Positions 10,991 through 24,018 are shown, counted from the first letter of the stretch. The stretch is DNA of 64,000 bases from Phocoena phocoena (GCF_963924675.1 NC_089230.1:68003443-68067442); one strand, 5' to 3'. Notes: generated by a model from the letters alone, not told the origin. Translations and numbers: made by a program.

Positions 10991-12654
10991 GAACATACAG
11001 TGTCTTTGAATTCTGCCTTATTTCACAGTCTGATGTTAAAACACTTGGGGTTTAAAGTGTAAAAGATTGATTTGTTCCCCCAAAGCAATGAAGACTTTAT
11101 TTGAGAAATGGGTATAGATTGGATTAATGTATTAGTTTTTAACAGAGGAAAAACATGCAAAAAGCCATCATTTACATAATAAAGGACAAAAGCCTGCCAT
11201 ACCTTTTACGTCATTATTTAAAGCATTTAACGATTTTGAAGTAAATTAAAGCAAATGTACTCTTCTCAATGTATAAATTAAGTTGGAACATAGCAGACTT
11301 AGTAAAATATACAAATCTAAAGACTTTATAACATCATATATTTGGAACCATGTGAAAAAGATAATTACTTTTCAATTTAACTTATAAAAACATAATTTTT
11401 TATCTGAACAGAAAGAGAAAATATTTTGAAATTGTTATAAAGAAGTATCAATAAAAAAGCATTACAATTAAGTTTACACAGTATTACTGTCTGAAATAAA
11501 GTATGTTCGTAGTCAATTTTGAAAGAAGACTTTAAATTTTTCAAATGATGAATTGACAAATATTTGAAAATAGATTATCTTTATTTTTTTAATAGCTATA
11601 ATTAAAACTCTTCATTCTTCTTTTATTAAACATTGTAGTTAACTGAGGAGCTAAATGCTTCTGACAAAGAGCAAATGACGTGTTCTTAATTCTTAAATTT
11701 TATACTGGGGTTTGAAGGGAATAAGATACTTCTTTCAATATCTTCACAAACACCTTGAAACTCAAAACTGATACCAATCAGTAATACATGTTGCCATCTA
11801 TATTGAAATATACATTAAGAATGGTGTAGAAACAGAAAACCAATTGAGGTATGCAAGAAGCGCCACAGTATGCCCCCAGATGGCTCCAACTGGAAAAATT
11901 TCACCATCCTCTTTAGAATATTCTATGGTAAGTGTTTCTCCTGGTTTGAAGGTGATAACATGTGAAGTTCTTGGTACAGTCTTGGAATATAGAAGGTGAG
12001 CAATACACATTATCTTTGTTCTTCAACGCCTTGTCCCTGGAATGCTGGTAAGGGAAATTTGGAGTGTACATATCTGATTAGTTTAGGAGGTGATGAAATG
12101 TGCAGCATGGGTGGGTCTCTGAACATCTCAAAAATACAGGTTGGGTTACTTGTGAACTACTTCATAAGTTTCTGGGTAAGGCTAAGTAATGAATATAGAG
12201 GATTATAAGATATATAGTTCCCTGTGACATACCCAAAGGGAAAGAGAGTGACAGGAAGGAATGACAAATGGGATGAGTAATTACAGTATACAGTTGCAGT
12301 CTTGGATTAAGAACCAAATGAAATTCTGGGACTCCCCAGTACTAACTGCAACACCTTATTCATTGCTTTGAACGTGGATGCGCAAATATTTGTAGAGCAA
12401 TGGAATAATTTTTCTTTTAACTCTAAGAAATTAGATGACGAATGCAGCACTTCAGTTGTTTATTTTAATAATAACAATAACAGAATTGTTCCCATCTTTG
12501 GGTAAGCCTGATCCATTTGAAAATGTTTAAATGTTTACTACCTAGCACACAATCTTTTTGGCTAACATCAGAATCATGACAGATGTCAAAGATACCCAGC
12601 TTTGACTGACAGAGGCAGCTATTTTGCTGGTGAGAACACTGGAGAAGAAACTGT
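10991..12654. other. Intergenic sequence downstream of CNR1, no named repeat
   Basis: AT-rich and apparently repeat-free. It holds a minus-strand reading frame at 11798-12010 with a coding-like texture (see findings) but no recognisable gene. Nothing else supportable. Confidence 0.5.
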
Positions 12655-12840
12655 TAGACCTAGGATGTAGTTCTGGATCAGTCACTTTCTAGCTATTTGG
12701 CCTTGGACAAGCTACAACTCTGACTTGCTTTTCTCATCAGTAAAAATGCCAGTTCTGAAAATGTCAGTAGCATCAGATGATGTAAAGTGTTTTGAAGAGC
12801 TTTGAAAACTATGAAGGGCTACAGCAATGTAAGTATTGGA
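12655..12840 (+). mobile_element. MIR SINE fragment
   Basis: MIR-like core: TCAGTCACTTTCTAGCTATTT, CCTTGGACAAGCTACA, then TTCTCATCAGTAAAAATG, in the order seen in MIR on the + strand. Diverged; limits approximate. Confidence 0.65.
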
Positions 12841-12905
12841 ATTAACCCGTGTTCAAATAATTCATTTTATCGTATTCAGCCAATGTCTATACCAGTCCTT
12901 TAGCT

Positions 12906-13137
12906 CAGGGGTCCCCAACCCCCAGGCAGTGGACCGCTATCGGTCCGCGGCCTGTTAGCAACCCGGCCGCACAGCAGGAGGTGAGTGGCGGGTGGGCGAG
13001 TGAGCCAAGGTTCATCTGCTGCTCTCCATCGCCCCCATCATTGCAGTACCGCCTAAAGCATCACCCCTGCCACCGTCCATGGAAAAATTGTCTTGCACGA
13101 AACTGGTCCCTGGCGCCAAAAATGTTGGGGACTGCTG
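12906..13137 (+). mobile_element. MER1-type hAT-Charlie non-autonomous DNA transposon
   Basis: Terminal inverted repeats CAGGGGTCCCCAACC and GTTGGGGACTGCTG bound a 232-bp element with the GC-rich MER1 body (GCGGCCTGTTAGCAACCC, CCGCACAGCAGGAGGTGAG). An 8-bp duplication, CTTTAGCT at 12898-12905 and CTTTAGTT at 13138-13145, differs at one base. No transposase is encoded. It is shorter than the full-length family member as I recall it, so internally deleted. Confidence 0.92.
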
Positions 13138-13184
13138 CTTTAGTTAATAATCAGGAATAAAGAAGCTATACTCTGTTGTGCCTA

Positions 13185-13219
13185 TGAGTGACAGGCATCG
13201 TACCAGCACTTTATATGGG

Positions 13220-13260
<41 letters not shown>

Positions 13261-13445
13261 TCTCTGTGTGTGTGTATAGATGTGTATGTGTATATATATA
13301 TATATATATCTCCTCAGCAGCGCTATCATGTAGGTGTCATTACCTTCATATTATAGGTGAGACAAAAGCTCAGTCAGGTAAAGACCACATAGCTAAGCTT
13401 AGAACCCAGGCCTTCTTGATTCCAAAGCCCATATTAATTTTATTA
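13185..13445 (-). mobile_element. MIR fragment (antisense) containing a TA/TG microsatellite
   Basis: ACAGGCATCGTACCAGCACT, then after the microsatellite GTCATTACCTTCATATTATA, GACCACATAGCTAAGCTTAG and AACCCAGGCCTTCTTGATTC: reverse-complement MIR order. The microsatellite expanded inside it. Confidence 0.65.
13223..13309. repeat. (TA)n/(TG)n compound microsatellite
   Basis: (TA)14, then CACACATATATCTC, (TG)n, and a second TA run to 13309. Probably unstable. Confidence 0.93.
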
Positions 13446-14169
13446 AACCACAGTGCCTCCACTCATTCATCCATTATTTATTTAAAGCCATATATTCCAC
13501 AGTATGTATCAAAATCTTCCCCTGCACTAGGAAATGCAAAGATGGAAACTTACCTTTGCTTACCAGAATGCCTGCTACAGATAACACCCAAAGTTCTTGT
13601 GTTTTACAGCACATTTCCACATATGTAGGTGTGGATCTTGCCCAAGTTTACATGGATAGTTAGCAGTAAGTTGAATCTCTGGAGCTCAAACCCGGGTCCT
13701 TGGGCTCCCAGCTCGGGATCTTTCCCCCTGACAACATTGCAGCGTTACATGGGATGTGCTGAGGTGCACGGTTCTAACCAGGTACCTGCGTTTTCCCTCC
13801 TTCATTCTCCAGACAGCAGCAATTTGAAACCATATCAAACCCATTCTGGATGTCAAAATAAATTAAATCCGTGTTCTTCATCACCTGCCTAGTATAAATC
13901 ATCACTCACCTTGGGTAGCTGAAACAGTGGCTGAGAAGTTTGATTTATTTTATCCCCTGAGCTGGGTGCTACAAATATATTCCTGATCTCACTTAGAGTA
14001 ACTATTTTTCCACCTCTTTGGCCACTTCCTACCACAAAGTTTTCATTTTAATTCTCTTAATTTAAAAAAACACGTGCTTTATTTTTAAGTTGTATATAGA
14101 ACAAGGCATCTAGGAAATAATGCTCTACCAGTCAATGAAATATAATTTGTTAGAATCGTAAAATACAAT
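13446..14169. other. Intergenic, nothing recognised
   Basis: No gene and no named repeat. The short + strand frames at 13188-13892 cross the microsatellite and have no family resemblance. Confidence 0.4.
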
Positions 14170-14400
14170 ATAGCAAGTATTTACTGAGAACCTGTGTTGT
14201 ACTTAGCATTAACAATAATGGTTAGCATTATCTCATTGATTTGGAGATGCAACATCTCATTTAAACCTCTCAACCAGCCTGTGAAGTATCATTATCCCCA
14301 TTTGGCAGACAGTAAACTGCCCAAGGTCACACAGCCAGTAAGTGGTAGAGTTGAGATTTGCTCTTAGCCCCTACATTACTGAGTTGATAGCCTTAAGCCA
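14170..14400 (-). mobile_element. MIR SINE, antisense
   Basis: Reverse-complement MIR: TTTACTGAGAACCTGTG, TCATTATCCCCATTTGGCAG, GCCCAAGGTCACACAGCCAG, then GTAAGTGGTAGAGTTGAGAT. Well preserved in the core. Confidence 0.85.
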
Positions 14401-14434
14401 GTCTCTATTTAGTTTTTGTTTCTATTTTGTTCAA

Positions 14435-14885
14435 TTCAAGCAACATTTATTGAGTATCTACCATGGCAAGTCCTCAGATTACTTAAGATCTAATGAAAGA
14501 AGGTGAACACCTAAACAGATAATCTCAGTGCAATGCAACAAATGCTAAAACAAACAAGGCCATGGGAAACCAGAAAGGGCACAAGAAACTGACTTAAGAA
14601 GAAGTAATACCTGAGCAGAACATTGAAGACCAAGAGGGAGCTAGCCAGGAAAAAAAGAACAGGGAAAAAATAGAGATAAAAGATATTATAGGGAGAAAAA
14701 TAAGGGTAGGGTGGGAGAGACAGGTAAGAGATTTAAGAGAACGTGATATGTCCAGAGAATGACACATAGACTGATGTGACTGGGATGTGGTACCCATAGG
14801 AGAGTAACGAGGATGAGAGCCAAGGGCCAGACCACCAAGGGCCATGGATGCTAAGGAGATTTCATCGTTCTTTGTGCACCTCACT
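14435..14885 (-). mobile_element. L2 LINE fragment, antisense
   Basis: Starts with GCAACATTTATTGAGTATCT (reverse complement of the L2 tail) and ends with GGGCCAGACCACCAAGGGCC, matching the GGGCCAGATCATGTAGGGCC block of reverse-complement L2. The middle is diverged. Confidence 0.7.
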
Positions 14886-17779
14886 GTGATTTACAGAGAC
14901 CTGAGCAGATTCATAATCTTAGTCAAAAAAGATCAGAATTTAGGTAGCTTTTCCCCTAGTTCTGCTGGTTCAAAGAGATTTTTTACAAAGCATTGCATAT
15001 ATATGTAAAAGTATGACTTCCTGCTTGGCCCAGTAGAGCACCCAGGGCTGGGGGTGGGGGATGAGGGCTCTGTATCCTGTTTCCTCATTAGCCAGCCACA
15101 TATTTTCCCTCCTGATGACATTACTGTCACTGCTAGAAAGAGCATTATTCACTAGGAACTGGGGGACATCAATTAGCTCCCCAAACAGAGCGGTCATCAG
15201 TCACAAAGTGTTCCTGGTCGTTAGTCACCTGGGCTGGGGCAAACCCTCTGATCTCAGGATGACAGGGACGATATTGAACTCCAGCCCTTGGGGCCTCCAA
15301 CCCTGTGCCCTATTGCCCTCTTTGTAAATAAGATTATTGCTGCTACTGTGTGGTTTGCCCAAAGAGATACAGAAATCCTTCGGGGAGCAAATAAATAAGG
15401 ACTAAGGGGGAGAATCTCTTAAAACTGTCCAAAGCAACCCAACCTTACACCTGATGCAAATATAATTATTTCATTCATATCGAATAACACAGACTGTTTT
15501 TCAATTAGGAGTTTGAGTTTATAAAAGGAAGGGAAAAAACTGAAAACATCTTTGAGTTATGCTGTGGGGAGGGGAATAAAGCTTTAAAATATCCTGCCAT
15601 CAATCCTTTTCCAGCTTAATTGCATACTTCACAGTTTTTGTCAAGATTCGCTATACCAGTGTTCACAAAATCTACTCAAAGAAATGTTGCATCTTTTTTG
15701 GGGGGTGGGGGGAACTTTGCCATACATTTTTTGATAGCTTTTATTTACTTGCACTTATAAAACTAACAGCGATTTTTCCGGTTTGTGCCTCATTCAAACC
15801 TCTGATTATTCTAGAAAGGGACAGAGACCTTTTAGCAGTTCAATTCAGCCTCTGATTGCTTGTCTTGTTAAATCCCTCTCTTTCTAACATGGGTGGCTCT
15901 GAACAATTTGTCTTACTTCGTCATCCGATGCAAATATTTTCAAGTGTTAATCCTTTCCCACTGGTTGAGGAATTAGAGATAGAAAGCCTTAGAAAATGCC
16001 CTCTATTTCCTAACAAAGGGAAAAACCTTATGGATTGCTGCATTATTCACTGACAGTAGATAAATCCAAATATCCCTTTGAATGACCCAGAATAGGACAC
16101 ACTTAACTATAAAACGCCACTGTCTCCCAAGGACAGCCTCTAGGGAGAGATGAGCAAGATGGAGCATGTTGCTGTTACAGCAAATATGAATCAACAAAGA
16201 TCTTGGTACAAGTTTTCCCTTCTTGAGGCCCCTCCGAGAAGATGGGGGCATGTTTGCTTCCTCTAGAGCCCCAGTCCCAAGCCTGCTGGGTTGAACTCCC
16301 CCGCTCTCACAGCCATTGCCATGTCTACATGGAAAGAGGACGGCTGAGTTCACATGTGAGAGAAGGACAGCTGGACAGTGTTTCTTTAGCAGAAATTCTG
16401 GTATGTCCCAAAGCATGAGTGCTCTTTGTTCTAATCACATTATGTCCAAGTGGAGGGAAACAGGAAAAGAAATATTGATTCTGAGAAACTGATTATGAAA
16501 GTAAATTCTTTAACAAGGTGGCCTCAGGAGATGTCTGCAATAGAACAGGAAGCTTCTTGAGACTTTATTTGCCTACTAACAGACCACTTTTGACAGTTTG
16601 AAGCTAGAAACAAGCAACACTACGGTTAAAATGCAGTGGCCACCAATGAAATCGGCTTCCATGGCTCTCCTTATGGAGAGCCTGGCCTTCTTAAAGTTGA
16701 AGGACAACCAAAAGCACTTCCAGGGCTGCTTCTAAGGATGACTAAGCATGTAACCAATGTATGACCTCTCATGTTAGTTGCAAAGAGGGGAATGTATACC
16801 AATGCCTGGAAACAGTCGTGAACCAAGGGACTTGGCCACAAGGCTTAGTGCCATTATTCTCATTGCTGTCATCTCTGACAGTAAATGGAACAAGCCAGTC
16901 TAAAGAGCAAGCTCTTTCCTTTGTGTCCAGGGCTAGAATATTCAGATGATAGGCGGTGGGCCAAGAGAAACGAAAACTCTGGGGAAAATCAGCTTTACTC
17001 TACCTTAAACTCTTACAAATTTTTTGGCTTATTTTTCATGGTGCTATATGTTTGTGTTGGAACTCTGAAGCCATTTGCACAAAGGACAGCAAAGACGGCA
17101 ATTATCTGGAAAATGGGAGCTAAAACCACTAGTTTTTTTCTGTAGCTAGGAGAGTAAAAATGAGGCATAAAGAGCAGAAAAGAGTATGTAATTTATGAAG
17201 GAAAATGAGCTTATATAACAATTTGGGCCTAATGAAAATTCCCTAGGTAAGTGATTAAAGTATTTGCAAAGATATTAGATTTAGAAACTTAAAAACAAAC
17301 AGGTCTTTCTTATCCAAATATATGTAAACACACTAACCAACAGATTTGACATTACATAAAGCGGAAGCTTCTAAATCTGGCTGTATAAACTTGTCCATTT
17401 GCTTTTCTCCCATAGGCAGAGAATGAGTGTTCAAAAATTGTAGGAACCTAACCAGGTGTGGCCCATTAAAAGCCTCATGTCAAATTTATGATAGGCACAT
17501 CTCACCTCTGAACGTGGAAACAGCCACACAGCTTCTCATGTTCCCGCAAGAGGATGAGTTCATTCATCTATCAGGTAGTCAGTGAAAAGCATCTTGGCAG
17601 ATTTAGCTATACAGGTGTTTTAAGACAACTTGATAGATTCAAATTCAAATTCATAAAAAAGACAAGTGGGGAGGGAATTATTTCCTCACAAAAATACTTT
17701 GCAACTGCAAAAGAGCTCATAGCAGGGTGTGCCTTGAGTTGTCAACTCCTCTGCTGGATTTCAAATGTAACTAAATGTT
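14886..17779. other. Intergenic block with no recognised repeat or gene
   Basis: About 2.9 kb. Several frames of 60-137 codons occur on both strands, none with a family signature. Absence of nameable repeats makes it a possible location for conserved non-coding DNA, untested. Confidence 0.4.
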
Positions 17780-17796
17780 CATAAATCCCATTTTTT

Positions 17797-18623
17797 AAAA
17801 AGATTATTTTTTTTGAAGTATAGTTGATTTACAATGTTGTGTTAATTTCTGCTGTACAGAAAAGTGATTCAGTTATACATATATATATTCTTTTTCATAT
17901 TCTTTTCCATTATGGTTTATCACAGAATATTGAATATAGTTCCCTGTGCTATACAGTAGGACCTTGTTGTTTATCTGTTCTATATATGATAGTTTGCATC
18001 TGCTAATCCCAAACTCCCAATCCCTCCCTCCCCTACCCCTCCTCCTTGGCAAACACAAGTCTGTTCTCTATGTCTCTCAGTCTGTTTCTGTTTCGTAGAT
18101 AAGTTCATTTGTGTCATATTTTAGATTCCACATATAAGTGATACCATATGGTAATTGTCCTTCTCTTTCTGACTTACTTCACTTAGTATAATAATCTCCA
18201 GGCCCATCCACGTTGCTGCAAATGGCATTATTTCGTTTTTTTATGGCTGAGTAGTATTCCACTGTATATATGTACCACATCTTCTTTATCCATTCATCTG
18301 TCGATGGACATTTAGGTTGTTTCCATGTCTTGGCTATTGTGAATAGTGCTGCTATGAACATAGGGGGATATGTATCTTTTTAAATTATAGTCTTGTCCAG
18401 ATATATGCCCAGTTCTGGGATTGCTGGATCATATGGCAACTCTAGTTTTAGTTTTTTGAGGAACCTCCATACTGTTTTCCATAGCAGCTGCACCAATTTA
18501 CATTCCCACCAACAGTGTAAGATGGTTCCCTTTCCTCCACACCCTCTCCAGCATTTGTTATTTGTAGATATTTTAATGATGGCTGTTCTGACCGGTGTGA
18601 GGTGATACCTCATTGCAGTTTTG
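17797..18623 (-). mobile_element. L1 3' end, antisense, 5'-truncated
   Basis: T-run at the left (antisense A-tail), then L1 3' UTR, then the C-terminal end of ORF2 read on the minus strand in two frames: a piece containing [20 protein letters not shown] (18380-18670) and one containing STDEWIKKMWYIYTVEYYSA (18179-18361). The change of frame shows it is dead. The duplication CATAAATCCCATTTTT at 17780-17795 has a near copy at 18624-18638. Confidence 0.93.
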
Positions 18624-18639
18624 CATAAATCCATTTTTA

Positions 18640-20317
18640 ATAACTTTTCAGAAGTAGCAATATTATTCAAAAGGAGATGTTCCTATAGTTTAAAACTTTT
18701 CACCCTTCCTACCCTCTAATCCTACGCAGGTGTTTCTTGCATCCTTCTGTATTCTGTAACACGGAATAGTTTGCATGGATAGATATAATAAACTGAATAT
18801 GTTCAATTCCTCAGGGCATAAGACCCCTCTGCAAACTTGAAATTGTTAGGAATGTAGGCAAACCTCGGCTCTTCACAATTATAGTGAATGGAATAAAGTG
18901 AATAATGAAATCCATAAATAATCCCTGGATGTCCAGATCTTTGAGAGCCAAATATGAAACATTCTGTAAAGATTTTTCCACCGGTGCTAACAAGTGGGAG
19001 AGGAGGCTGATTAAAGTCTGGCACCTTCTCTCGCTGACCTCTGTCTGCTGACAGAAGTAACAGTCAGGCAAATGGCCAGAGAGAGGACAGCACGAGGTCT
19101 GGGGGCGGAGACACTCGGCAGACCACATAATTAACTCCAAAGTAACAGAGAGAAGGCCATAAACAAGGCAGGGGCACGCCAGAGGGGATTTTACCTCCAT
19201 TTAACAGTGATTTTGTCCATGTCCAGTGGATGCTGAGGCTAAGTGCTCGGCCTTGGACCTCTCCCAAGGCTCTCCAGAAAGGCCATCACCATCAGGCAGC
19301 CCCCTGTCTCCCTGGCTCCCCAAAGCTGCAAAGACTCAGTGAAACCACTGTGCTGTCCTGGAAAGGACGGCAGGCCCATGTTCAAGCCTGACTTAGTAGC
19401 TGAGTTTGAGCTTGGCTGTACTTCTTTCCTGCCCCATAGATGAGGCCCCAATACTTGTTTTCCTGGCTGCTTTGCAGAACCAATGGGCTAGAACTGTGAT
19501 TAAATGGGATCATTTCTGTGGCTACATGTTAAGTCTGTCAAATGCTGTATTCATGTAAGATTTTTTTTTGGGAGGGTTTAGAAAATGAGACGGCATTGCA
19601 AGTCATGTCAAAGGGACTGGCTGTCTTCCCACAAGCTTCCGATAGGGTCCAATCCTTTTGTTCTGTCTCACCTCCTCTACCTACTTCCAAGAGCTCTGAC
19701 AGCCTGAAGGGGAGTGTGGTGTTTGTAGCCAGCACTGAAAAGAAAAGGGGCAAACCTCTGCTATGTAGCTGAACTGCTGGGAGAATTCTTTTTAAAATAT
19801 GATTCTGTCTTCTATGATCAAATTCAATGCCACCTAGCCAGAGCCTCCCGGGTGATGCAGTAGCTGTCAATCTCCGTGCACAGAATTCACATATAAAGTC
19901 AAACTCTTTGCAATAGATATTATTTTCTCCCAAAGATCATATACATGCAAAAAACTGTAGACACTGAAAATAAATAAAATAGATGATTCCCAGTGGTCTT
20001 AGGGTTATACTTGAAACTTCTCCATGTAATTGATAACACTATTTCAGTATCGATCTGAGATCCAATTTGGGGAATCAATTTTGGGAATACAGATTGAAAA
20101 ACTTAGCTTGTCCATTTGACTTTCAAAAACAGGATTGTACCATGATTCCTAGCTGTCAACTATCCCATTATGATGTTTTAGAGTAATTGCTTATTGCTAC
20201 CTTGTTCTTGATTTTTTAGCCAGGCTAAAGCCCTGTGCAAAGACCAAATTGTTTTACTCTGTTCCTTAATGATAGTTGACATGAGTCAACAGAATCTGAT
20301 TATTTGTTGATTTATGT
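18640..20317. other. Intergenic, nothing recognised
   Basis: No gene or nameable repeat. Overlapping minus-strand frames at 18803-19451 and 19538-19933 have no recognisable homology. Confidence 0.4.
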
Positions 20318-20440
20318 GTTATTCATTCAACAAACACCTGTGCAAATCTATTGCCTACACTGGGGAAACAACTCAAAGCCTCTTGGAGGTTACATGGTTC
20401 TGTGATAATTTATAGTATGTAAGTGATCCCCTATACTCAG
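20318..20440 (-). mobile_element. L2 tail fragment, antisense (weak)
   Basis: TTATTCATTCAACAAACACC followed by a degraded GGGGAAACAACTCAAAGCC stretch, as in reverse-complement L2. Confidence 0.45.
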
Positions 20441-22123
20441 AGGTCTACAATTCCTTGGACTTTGAATATCTATTAGGTTTGAGCCAACATTCACTTCTCC
20501 CTCCAAAAATGACTCTCTTTACCAAGTCCCATGAGATATGAAGTCATTTGTAAAGATGTTAGGATAGAGAAGTCTAGGCGACATGAGACTTCCTGCTAAG
20601 AAACAGTATTGATTCTCTGCATTTTATACCGTACGGGACTAGTTTGCAAGGCAGCAAAAGATGGAGGATGTTGACTCCCCAGATGAGATGAAGGGATTGA
20701 GTGGCTGCTAGGAGAAGAGAAGCTGTGATTTCTCCAATTAGAAATGAATTCAGATTAACAAGATCCTTTATTAGACTGCAAATGTCCTCATGACATATTG
20801 AACTCATCATCATTTATACCTTAGTGTAAATATTCTAAAATAATAGCTTCAATTATATGTATTTGTTAATAATCACTTTTACTTCACTTACCCTGGGCTG
20901 GGTGGGCTAAATGATAATAATAATTTACCATCCTAAATGATAATAGTAAATGATAGGCTATGATACTATACTGTAAAGCCTATGTTTTCAATAATATACG
21001 TCTATCATGTAGATTCTGATCTACTGTCAATTTCCCCCTCGGATCAGACATGGACACTTCTGGTAATTCTCCTGGGCATGTCTTGATCTCATTTGTACGA
21101 AGGCCAGGAGGCTGCTTTCACCACCTCCATCTAATAATGCCTTTTAAGCTTCCAGAGTTGCATCAATGAAATAAGTGTTTATTCTGAACTGGGAATTTCA
21201 GTTTCTAAATAAACATTGTAGTAGGTCATTGTTTCTGAATAAGATGTTTGAAAGATGATTTTGATAGGCTGCAACGAGAGACGTTCTGTATCTTTTTAAA
21301 GTTAATAATAATGCTATTGTTTATATATATGACATTTTCTTCTTTGAGGAAAGTGTTTTCCAATAATTTATTAGTTTCACTCAACTGAATGCATTTGCCC
21401 TTTGAGCTCCATGGTTCTTACTGTAGGCATGTTCTTCTATTTCCCAGTAATAACTGGTGTTATGTCAGAATCTTTCTGCTTTAATTGATATAATTCTTTG
21501 ACCCAAGGAAGCCAGAAGCCATGTACAAACACACTGCTTTTTAAAAGCCCATCAAGCAATGGCCATTACCTGCCATTTACACATGTAGACACTGCAATTT
21601 ACAAATGTTTAGAGGAGAATCACTGGAGAATTCCCTCCCTTTAAAGTCATGTGCAAATACACAGTAGATCTGGGAATTAAAGTGTTCTAGCCATACTAAT
21701 GTCTTTTTTAAAAGATACAGAGATGGTGAGATGGGGAAAGTGAGTGGAGACTAGAGGGGAGAGAAATAGTCTAATGGAATTCTTCCAGATTAAACCAGTA
21801 CATTGAAAATTCCCTCAATCTCACTGCATGCCTATCTGAACTTTCAGGATAATTGAGGTTAAGTGCAAATTTTAGAGAACAAAGGCTCCTCCACCTGTGA
21901 CAGGTTATTCTGCAAAAGGCTGGTACGTCCTTTTGTCCACAAATCCAGAGACTCAGAGGCAGTTAAATTTATGGAAGTTTAGCTGATTAAGAATAGAGGT
22001 TCTGGAGTCAGAGTGCCTGAGTTCAAACCTTGGGCAAATACCAAGTGGGACCGTGGACCTATGGAATCCTCCATTTCCATTGACACTTTGTCATGTCATC
22101 AGGAGCACTTTTGATTTGGTTCT
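20441..22123. other. Intergenic, AT-rich, nothing recognised
   Basis: No gene seen. A short MIR-like piece (GGTTCTGGAGTCAGAGTGCC at about 21996) may be present but is too brief to call. Confidence 0.4.
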
Positions 22124-22137
22124 AAAACAAACACCAG

Positions 22138-22346
22138 GGGCTTCCCTGGTGGCGCAGTGGTTGAGAGTCTGCCTGCCGATGCAGGGGACACGGGTTCGTG
22201 CCCCGGTCCGGGAAGATCCCACATGCCGTGGAGCGGCTGGGCCCGTGAGCCATGGCCGCTGGACCTGCACATCCGGAGCCTGTGCTCCGCAACGGGAGAG
22301 GCCACAACAGTGGGAGGCCCGCGTACCACAAACAAAAATAAAAAAT
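22138..22346 (+). mobile_element. CHR-type SINE (short GC-rich class)
   Basis: Complete copy with tRNA-like head and GC-rich body, and an A-rich tail with AAAAATAAAAAATA. It is flanked by AAAACAAACACCAG at about 22124-22137 and AAAACAAACCGCAG at 22347-22360 (two mismatches). Short frames on both strands here are SINE translations only. Confidence 0.95.
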
Positions 22347-22360
22347 AAAACAAACCGCAG

Positions 22361-22933
22361 GCACACTACATTTGAATCTTAGGGATCCCATATTCATTCC
22401 AATATTCTGGCCACACACACAAAAGGTTTTCCATCTGTCAATCACTTTCTTGTTAAGAAAAGGTCAATGTCTCCACTTGGGAATGTACTTTAAGACCACA
22501 TATAAATGCTGCCAAACAGACAGCCCCACCCCTACCTGTTGGCTTTGAAATGACCCAGAGCCCGATTCACCCCTCCACCTCTGCCCACCCATCAAAACGC
22601 CTGGAGTCCCCAGTGCAGAACACTAAGGGAGGCCTTCTTATAGGCTACTGAGCATTTCCTTCCATTCTAGGGATGTAGAAGTGTATAACAGCACTACACT
22701 CTTAGTGAAGGTATACATCTTCCTTTCTCCTTCTGCATCCTTCTCCCAACCCACTGCTCATGACCAAACTTTGCCTTTAGTGACCCTACCATTATAGGAG
22801 ATGGATGTAGTCTTGGCATCCAAATGCATTCCTTCTCATCCTTTATAGATAGGGATTATGCCTAGTTAAATCAGCACTATTAATGCTACTCTACGGGCAC
22901 AGCATGTCTTGACCTGGTTACCCAATGACCATA
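22361..22933. other. Intergenic, nothing recognised
   Basis: No gene or nameable repeat. Confidence 0.4.
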
Positions 22934-22946
22934 GATAACAAGATGT

Positions 22947-23079
22947 TGACTTCCCTGGTGGTCCAGTGGTTAAGACTCCAGGCTCCCAATGCAGGGGGCA
23001 GGGGTTCAATCCCTGGTTGGGGAACTAAGATCCCGTGTGCCATGCGGCACGGCCAAAAGAAAAAAATATAAGCTAATGT
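22947..23079 (+). mobile_element. CHR-related SINE, about 130 bp class
   Basis: tRNA-Glu-like head (CTTCCCTGGTGGTCCAGTGG, GGGGTTCAATCCCTGG), a short tail GGCACGGCCAAAAG and A-rich end. A perfect 13-bp duplication, GATAACAAGATGT, lies at 22934-22946 and 23080-23092. Confidence 0.95.
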
Positions 23080-23092
23080 GATAACAAGATGT

Positions 23093-24018
23093 CTATAGGA
23101 AAACTTCCTCCAAATGCTGAACACCTTACAAACCAACCTGAGGGATGAAAATTTCCTCTAGACTAAAAAGATGCTGTGTTTATGTGTTTAGCCTCAAAGG
23201 TGCTGTGTTTATCTGGAACTGTTGCTTAAATTTCCAGTGAGGTCAGCAGCCTGACTTGCATTTGAGGTGGACAGTCCCAGTCATGGGCGAAGAACAAGCC
23301 ACCACTCTGTCTCTCAACAGCTGTAACATAGAACTGTCCATTTGCTCCAGCCTGACCTGGACCTGGGGGAACCCTGGGCAGGCGAATCATTCGGCCTTCC
23401 TTGGAATCAACTTTCATTACGTATTTCTTCAACATATATTCAAGATAAAGGTTGAGCATCATTTGTGGGAGGAGGGTCAAACTGGAAGACCACAGGTAGT
23501 ATTGTCCTAATTTGTATTCCCAGTCACAAACTAAAAGCCCTGCAATTAACTGAACCTACTTTCTTTAGAAGGTACTTTATGACCGACCACTTAAGTGCTT
23601 CAAGTAGCTTACAAGAGGCCAGATAGTGGGCACGACGCAGAATGAATTCTCGGCAGTCAGCCCTTGTGTATGGCTGGCCCTCACTCCTGGTCTTGGGTAG
23701 GGACCCTCTCCTTGCTCCTTTGGATGACCGTGGAGCCCCCTGCCGGGGACAACAGGCCCATATTCTATTTCCCTGAGGGTAGTAAAGAGGCGAAATCAAA
23801 GAGACTGTAATTAGCTATTGATTTCTTTCTTACCAAAATTCTATTTAAAAAACAAGGTCTTTTAAACTTAAATTAGTCCTCAGAACAACCCATGAAAGAC
23901 TGAAAGCACAAGAAGAGTACCCAGAATTTTCAACGGCTCCATTCCAGGTGCTGTTAGGCTGTTTCCAACTACAATAAAGAGCTCCTGCCGTGAAATTTAA
24001 AGAAATAAAAGCCTAGGG
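23093..24018. other. Intergenic, nothing recognised
   Basis: Contains opposing 84-codon frames at 23226-23510 with no family signature. No repeat named. Confidence 0.4.

Noticed and set aside
22138..22210. Possible tRNA-Glu gene at SINE heads
   Set aside because: The tRNA-like boxes belong to CHR SINE heads, which lack a proper cloverleaf and continue into the SINE body.
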